64,000 nt of DNA, taken from Chlamydomonas sphaeroides. Lineage: Eukaryota; Chlorophyta; Chlorophyceae; Chlamydomonadales; Chlamydomonadaceae. Positions 58,964 through 64,000 of this stretch are shown here, piece by piece. The number at the start of each line of letters is the position of its first letter. The first letter of the stretch is position 1. The notes under the pieces were generated by a model, which worked only from the letters and a program-made list of their open reading frames with translations, made no database searches and had not been told where the DNA came from. The stretch lies in assembly GCA_001662425.1 (NCBI GenBank), contig BDDC01000008.1, forward strand, positions 1 through 64,000, given 5' to 3'. The translations under genes and the position numbers were made by a program.

Positions 58964-60780
58964 GCAGTGGCACCGACACCACCGCCCCGCTGCAGGAGCG
59001 GCGGCAGCGGCCGGCAGCGGCCCTCCCTGGTTTGCCCGTTCGCGTCTGCGCACCCGGAGGCTGAGAAAGTGGCGCCCCGCGAAGTCGCCCAGCACAAAGT
59101 GCTTGACCGAGGTGTTGCGGCCCCTTAGCAGGCTCAGCAGCAGGTCGTGGAAGAGCTGGCGGTGGAGGCGCGATGGGCAGGGGCGAGGCAAGGGGGTGGG
59201 TCGTAGGCGCAGGAGGGCGGGGAGGACAGGTGTGAGGGCTGGGGCCCAAGGGGGTGGGCCACGGGGTTGGGCAGGGGATGGGTTCGAGGGCGTACCAGGG
59301 AGCGGACGGCTCTCCCAGGGCAGGAGGCAAGTGGACGGGCCGAAGGGGCATCGGGGCAGGGCAGCGAGCTTGGGTGAAACATTGCAAGGCCCCAAGGGCG
59401 TGGGCAGCTGCGGGGGCATGTGTCGTGTCGCCCCAACGCGCGCGCGTGACGCCGTCAGATGGCCGCTGGCGCCGCCACCGGGCGCTTGGGGGCACTCCAA
59501 CAGCCAAGGCGCAGGGCCCCCTCTCCGGCAGGCAGGGCCCCCTCTCCGGCAGGCAGGGCCCCCTCTCCGGCAGGCAGGCCCCCTCTCCGGCAGGCAGGCC
59601 CCCTCTCCGGCAGGCAGGACCCCCTCTTCGGCAGGCAGGGCCCCCTCTCAAGAAGGCAGGGCCCCCTCTCCGGCAGGCAGGGCCCCCTCTCCGGCAGGCA
59701 GGCCGGGCGCTCACCGTGCGTAGCGCGGGGTCTCTGTCGAGGGCGCGCGCCAGGAAGCGGAGCACGTCCTGGGGAGGTGCGGTCAGGGGGCAAGGGGCGG
59801 GAGGGGATGCATCAAGGGAGCGACAACCAGGTCTGCAGCTTCGAGGGCGGGGCGGGCCTTTCGAACCACCGGCTGTGAAGCTGCGGTGCGGGCCTGCGGT
59901 CTGCGGCGCTGGGGCCATCAGGAGCGGGATGAGCGTCCTGCTGCGCCACCCACCCTGCGCCCACCTCGCCCGCCCTGTTGCGACCGCCCACCTGCTCCTC
60001 TGACAGTCCCAGCGACGCCGCAGCGGCTTCGTTGGCGAGCACACAGCCCAGCCGGGTGCTCCCCTGCGTATGTGCACAGTGCGTGAGGGGAGCCCAGGGA
60101 AGATGGCCCGCAGCGGTTGGTGGCCGCGTTGCGGCACCGCTGCATGCAGGCCGGTGCCCTCCCTGGAAGACGCTCCTCCCCGCCCTCGTACAACGCACCG
60201 TCTCCGAGGAGAAGAGCAGCTGCAGCTCATCGGGAGGCGGCTGCCCCGGGGCCTGCTCGGGACCAGGGGGGTGCGGGTGCTGCTGCTGCTGCTGCTGCGG
60301 CGGCGGCGGCGGCGACGGCTCCAGGCTGCTGGGAGCCCAGGGACGCTGCCGCGTGCTGGGGGCGTGGGGGTCTGCAGGTGCCTGGCGCACCGAGGACGCC
60401 GGCGGCGGCACGGCAGCGGCCGGCGGCGGCGGCACGGCAGCGGCCGGCACCGCGGCGCCTGCTGGCTGCAGCAGCAGTGTGCAGCTGGCCTGAGCGCCGA
60501 TGCCGACCGATGCCGCGGTGGCGTGCAGGTCGGTGACCGATGGCTCAAAGGCAAGCACGGCCAGCGCGGCGATGGGTTCGGAGGCACCGCGCACGATGGC
60601 AGCGAGGGCGTCGTGGTTAAGGACAGGCAGGTCTGCGATGGCAGGTAGGGGAACGGCAAGGGCACCGGCGGGAGGTTTCGTGTAGCGAGGCAATCCTGCA
60701 GCAATATCCTGAAAGCGCATCGCAAGCGTTTTGCATGTATCCTCGCGGGCCCGCGAAACGCGTTGCTCCGCGACAGTCAT
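48732..60780 (-). CDS. PAS-domain guanylate cyclase
   Basis: Class III nucleotide cyclase of about 2,200 residues; ATG at 60780, stop at 48732. After a helical N-terminus come exons coding TRLGCVLANEAAAASLG and LFHDLLLSLLRGRNTSVKHF, then a PAS domain (SAIPSMVTLFDMRGNVLHQN). Three giant low-complexity exons follow (57481-56350, about 56200-54745, 54389-53304), then the PAS end (RERWHEV, PVLLVVQTDVTSK, exon 52673-52594). A coiled coil (exon 52286-52053, EAEHRLLADVFPLHVVTAM) leads into the catalytic domain. Pieces of the catalytic domain were read at 51810-51758, 51437-51394, 51241-51182, 50745-50702, 50504-50397, 50074-49997, 49707-49631, 49473-49446 and 49190-48732. PAS-linked cyclases are common in volvocine algae. 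The PAS could sense a ligand or redox state; no cofactor residue was identified, and no membrane segment is obvious. Confidence 0.85.
49060..51810 (-). other. class III cyclase catalytic domain
   Basis: First metal-binding Asp in ITVAFADIKGFTEMSK (across the 51758/51437 junction), second in YKVETIGDCYMVAGGL (across 50702/50504). VGIHSGPATSGVVGTKMPRF follows, then CLFGDTVNTASRM with the transition-state Asn and Arg. The C-terminal stretch is AIHISAATRALL and GGVEVKGIGRMQTFLW. Glu in VETIGD and Cys in FCLFGD are the guanine-selecting residues of guanylate cyclases (Lys and Asp in adenylate cyclases). All residues needed for a self-complementary homodimer are present. Confidence 0.85.
51027..51096. 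repeat. 10-bp tandem repeat CCCCACGTAG
   Basis: About seven exact copies in an intron of the cyclase gene. Each unit carries a CACGTA core. Confidence 0.93.
58894..58962. repeat. uninterrupted (CTG)23 trinucleotide repeat
   Basis: Twenty-three perfect CTG units, CAG on the cyclase coding strand. It lies between exon 59162-59054 and the exon starting at 58803. The intervening 250 bases have splice signals (donor GTGCGC, acceptor GTGCAG) but also an open frame. If retained they would add an alanine run (GCA codons); if spliced the repeat is intronic. Confidence 0.95.
59511..59706. repeat. minisatellite of about 20 bp, about ten copies
   Basis: Copies of CCCTCTCCGGCAGGCAGGGC, with variants (one TTCGG, one AAGAAGGC), fill much of a cyclase intron just before the exon at about 59769-59717. 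Confidence 0.92.
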
Positions 60781-62858
60781 GGTTGTTCACTTGGCGCGCA
60801 GCAGCCGCGCGCGAGTCGCACCTTCTCCAGCTGAGAGATAGAAAGCATTTACGCTGGTCGGAGCAACTGTCGCTCCGTCATTTGGAGCTCGTCGCTCGGT
60901 TTTGCCTTCGGCTCGGGCCTGAGAGACCTTCACATCCACTGGAGTTGCCGTGCGTTCGGCGCCATCTGTTGTGAATATTTCACCGATCAGTGCAGCACTT
61001 GGGCATAGTCAGACGGCGCAAGGGCGCTCGGGCAGCGCCTTCCACCTTCACTGCACATCATCCGCGTACACACGTACCACGCACTATTATCGCAATATGA
61101 CGCGCCGCTGAGGCGCACGCTCCCATTTTCGTCGTGCCGGCCACTGGCTCCTAACGGGGCAGCTAGCATGGTACTGGCATTCTTCGTTGTGTATTGTAGC
61201 CGAATGCAGAGTGTGACAGAGGATCGCCTGATGAGAGACCCTGATAGCGGCATGGCTACGTACAGCTGATACGGACGCCTCAAAGCACTCGCACCTTGGC
61301 TGCATCGGCTGCAGTCCATTCACAAATGTCATTTATCAGTTGGAAATGGGCGGGCCAGAGCACCCGCTGCACGCGAGAACGCATGGGCTGGAGCACGTTG
61401 CTCCACCTCTTTGGGCTTCTTGCCGGGGTTCTAGCCGGAGCAAAGCAGGCCGAGGCCCTGCATACAGACGGCGACACGGTGGTGGGTGGCGGGGATGAGC
61501 GCCGTGGGGGCGGCGGCCCCTTGCGCCGTACATGGTACGGACTGACCGTGGGCGGCGGGAAACGGGGCGGGGGCGGGGTGCCAGGAGGGGGTCGTGCCTG
61601 CGAGGGGCCCTGTGGCGAGGTCGCTTTCGGCACGATGACCATCTTGATGCGCGCGGCTGAGTGCCAAGTGCTGGCGCATTGCGCCCACACGTCTTATGGA
61701 AGGTGTTGGCGCAGCTCCGTCCGTCATGTGTGCCGCAGGCTGCTGCAACGTGGAACTGCGAGTAAACGTGCACCGTCATTTGGCGCTGAGAGGGCGTGTG
61801 CCTGTGAGCGGCGAGCCCGAGGGTGGAGCAACGCAGGGGAGACTCCCCTGGAGCATTCCCCGGTGAGTTACGCACCACCCGGTGAGTCCGCCGGCTGCTG
61901 CGTGCAGCTGCGTGGTTCAACCCTCCCTTGTTTGCATGTTCGCCTGCTCGGCCCCCCGTCGCAGCGGCTATGGACGAATTTACGGATTCGCAGACTCGAA
62001 GGTTCAGGGGTTTGGCTTCGTTGTTTTTTCACTGCGTCTGTATTTTAAACCACAAACGAATGTGAAGGCGTGTCGGCCCGTGCTCCCCTCACTGGTAGCT
62101 AGCCGGCAGGAGATGCGTTCACGTGCTGTGCGCGAGGCGCGCAGGTCATGGGTCACAGAGCAGCTCTGCTCTGGTGCTCTGGCCCGTCGATGGATGATGA
62201 TATGTGCAGCATCTTCTGCAAGTGACCTACCGTACTTGCACGCCCTTGAGGCGGCCCTGCACAGCTCTAACCGTGACGCTGCACCAGGATGGTGCATGAA
62301 GGGGTGGAGAAACTGTTGGCAAAGCAAAACGATGAGGGGCTGGGGGACGAGGGGTTTGCGAAGGGGGAGGACCGCCCGGCACGTTTCCGCCGTGACTTCA
62401 CGGACCGATCACAACCTCAGCACGCTGGCAGGTGCGCGTAGCTGCAAGCAACACTTCGTGCAGACGTTGTAGCTTCAAACCGCCGATAGTTCTGAACTAC
62501 CGATCTTGTGTGAGCTAGCATTGCGTTGCTGCTACGCATGACTATGATTCAAGCTCGCCAATTCCAGCTGGAGCGCTGCAGGGTTCCCCGTGGCGTTTGC
62601 GCAGCAGGCGGTCTGGCGCGGCGGCCATGCTTGCCGAGACCTGCCGTCGCGAGGTTTGTCAGGCTGCTTATTTACATGCGGTTTCACAACTGAGGCTTAC
62701 ATGTTGGAGGCAGATACGGAAGAGATGCCCTTCCGCCGGCCCCAGGGCCATGCGGTCACCATCCATCCTTGCGCTCACCCCGCCCTTCACCACGCCTTCT
62801 GCCCTCCAGCGGAACCACTGGTCCCCTGACAAGCGGATCGTTGTTGACTTCACATGAT
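60781..62858. other. divergent intergenic region between cyclase and second S1 gene
   Basis: Both flanking genes start at its edges and read outward, so it should hold two promoters. It is less GC-rich than the genes. A plus frame from about 61390 begins with a hydrophobic stretch (STLLHLFGLLAGVLAGA), and a minus frame near 61330 reads VLWPAHFQLINDICEW. Neither has a recognisable family or splice support, so no gene is called. Confidence 0.5.
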
Positions 62859-64000
62859 ATGCTGGTAGCCAGCTGGCCGCGACCGCGGGCCGCCGTTGTG
62901 GTCTGCGCTGCGGCTGATGAAGCCGCAGCCACCGACACGCCCAAGCAGGTACATCGCACCTGCCACACCTGAGACGGGCGATCAGCGCGGATTGCCGCAC
63001 ACTACTGCCCCCAGCGCCGTGCCCAGCACAGCAAGATGCTGGATCCCGTGCCAGCGAGAGCACACCCGCCTGAACCCGCCCTCCCCGCGTGCCGCACGGC
63101 ACACGCGTACCCCGCAGATGCGGCCGGGGAAGCTGGCCAGGGGCACGGTCGTCAGCGTCTCCAGCAGCGGCGTGCAAGTGGACATCGGTAGCGGCGTGCT
63201 GGCTCTGCTGCCCCCAAGCGAGGTAGGCGCACCTCGACTGCCACCCGTGGCCGCTTCCGGTTGGATGTCCCTGTCCGCTTGTGGCTGCTCTCATGGCCCC
63301 GTCGCACATCCCCGTCTCGCGTCCTAGCTCGCTCCATCTCTGGGCTTGGCTGGTTGCTGACCAGCTGTGTTTGCCTGCTAGCGTGCTCATGGCCATCGGC
63401 ACCATCGACACTTGCTTGCATGTTGCCTGCTTTAGCTGCGCGCTTGCTCGTGCCCTGTCGCTCCGCACGCCCCAGGTGTCGTGCGAGCCGGTGCCCGACC
63501 TGGGCGCCGTGTTCAAGGAGGGGGACCAGATCCGGGCGGTAGTGATCGAGGCGTCCTCCGACAACGGCCAGACGCTGTTGAGCACCCGGCTCATTGAGCT
63601 CCAAGCGGGTGGGTAAGGGACATGGTCCTCGTGGGCTCATTGAGCAAGAAGCGGGTGCGGCAGAGGTGCGGCGGCAAGAGCGGCGCACGTGAGATCCGCA
63701 CTCGGTGCTCGCGAGCGTCTAGCCGAGGTACGTGCCAGTATGTGCTCTTGGCCCTGCGCGCCGCACCCACGCTCCCACGCTCCCACGCTCCCACGCAGGC
63801 GACATGCTGCGCGACCCCAGCGCCGTGTACGCCGCCGCAACCCAGGACCGCGGTTCCATCACCAATATCCTGCGCAGCCAGCGCCTCGTGCCCCTCAGCA
63901 GCGCGCGGCAGTCGCTGCAGCGGGTGCAGGTGCGGCCGCGGTCGCGGTGCTGGTCGTTGTAAGCTAGAAGCCTAGCCTAACCCCGGATCGCCTAGTAGTA
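62859..64000 (+). CDS. second S1-domain protein, start only (3' end outside window)
   Basis: Paralogue of the poly-S1 gene. Exon 62859-62948 starts at ATG and codes 30 residues resembling a plastid transit peptide (AAVVVCAAADEAAA, compare AVLVCAAAA in the first gene). Exon 63118-63222 (35 codons, GTVVSVSSSGVQVDIGSG) and exon 63476-63608 (VSCEPVPDLGAVFKEGDQIR, LLSTRLIEL) form one S1 domain split by an intron. Exon 63799-63927 begins GDMLRDPSAVYAAA. The split S1 matches domain 4 of the first gene, which has the same intron position, the same 35-codon exon and VSCLPVGDLGAVFAEGD. Phases agree throughout (0, 0, 1, 0). The gene continues beyond the window, so its number of S1 domains is unknown. 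Confidence 0.8.

Noticed and set aside
61280..61920. Possible genes in the divergent region between cyclase and S1 paralogue
   Set aside because: Short frames on both strands have no recognisable family, no conserved splice pattern and mixed codon usage.

Overview
This is nuclear DNA from a eukaryote, most likely a chlorophyte green alga of the Chlamydomonas/Volvox kind. The coding sequence is very GC-rich with G/C at most third codon positions. The genes are broken into many short exons by GT-AG introns (donors mostly GTGCGG, GTGAGC or GTGGGT, acceptors CAG). Alanine, glycine, proline and glutamine low-complexity tracts are frequent, and the domain content is green-algal: an RWP-RK factor, a PAS-guanylate cyclase and probably plastid-directed S1 proteins. 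There are no bacterial-type operons. The species cannot be fixed from the sequence alone.

Layout, left to right. (1) 1-2743, minus: RING-finger protein with several membrane segments, running off the left edge. (2) 3484-6948, minus: F-box-like/leucine-rich-repeat protein. (3) 8251-21941, plus: a large nuclear regulator of about 1,950 residues with five Myb/SANT-like repeats, three copies of an unrecognised module between them, and a C-terminal RWP-RK DNA-binding domain. (4) 23705-37236, minus: a protein of about 1,700 residues with some 15 S1 RNA-binding domains; a three-S1 cassette is repeated three times. An assembly gap of about 400 N lies in one intron. (5) 39598-45773, minus: LONRF-type ubiquitin ligase (TPR, RING, LON substrate-binding domain) ending in a CaaX-type motif. 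(6) 48732-60780, minus: PAS-domain guanylate cyclase of about 2,200 residues with a very long low-complexity insertion. (7) 62859 to the right edge, plus: start of a second S1 protein, a paralogue of gene 4.

The genes do not form one pathway. Two are probable ubiquitin-ligase components (1 and 5), with 2 a possible third; 3 is a transcription factor; 6 makes a second messenger; 4 and 7 are RNA-binding, probably in the plastid. The most unusual items are the Myb-array/RWP-RK protein with its serially duplicated symmetric exons, the S1 super-repeat protein and its nearby paralogue, and a 75-bp LONRF cassette exon that has a second, inverted copy with intact splice sites. Exon joins were read by eye from splice signals, reading frame and repeat homology. 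Exon edges may be off by a base or two, and the 5' end of gene 3 is unresolved.
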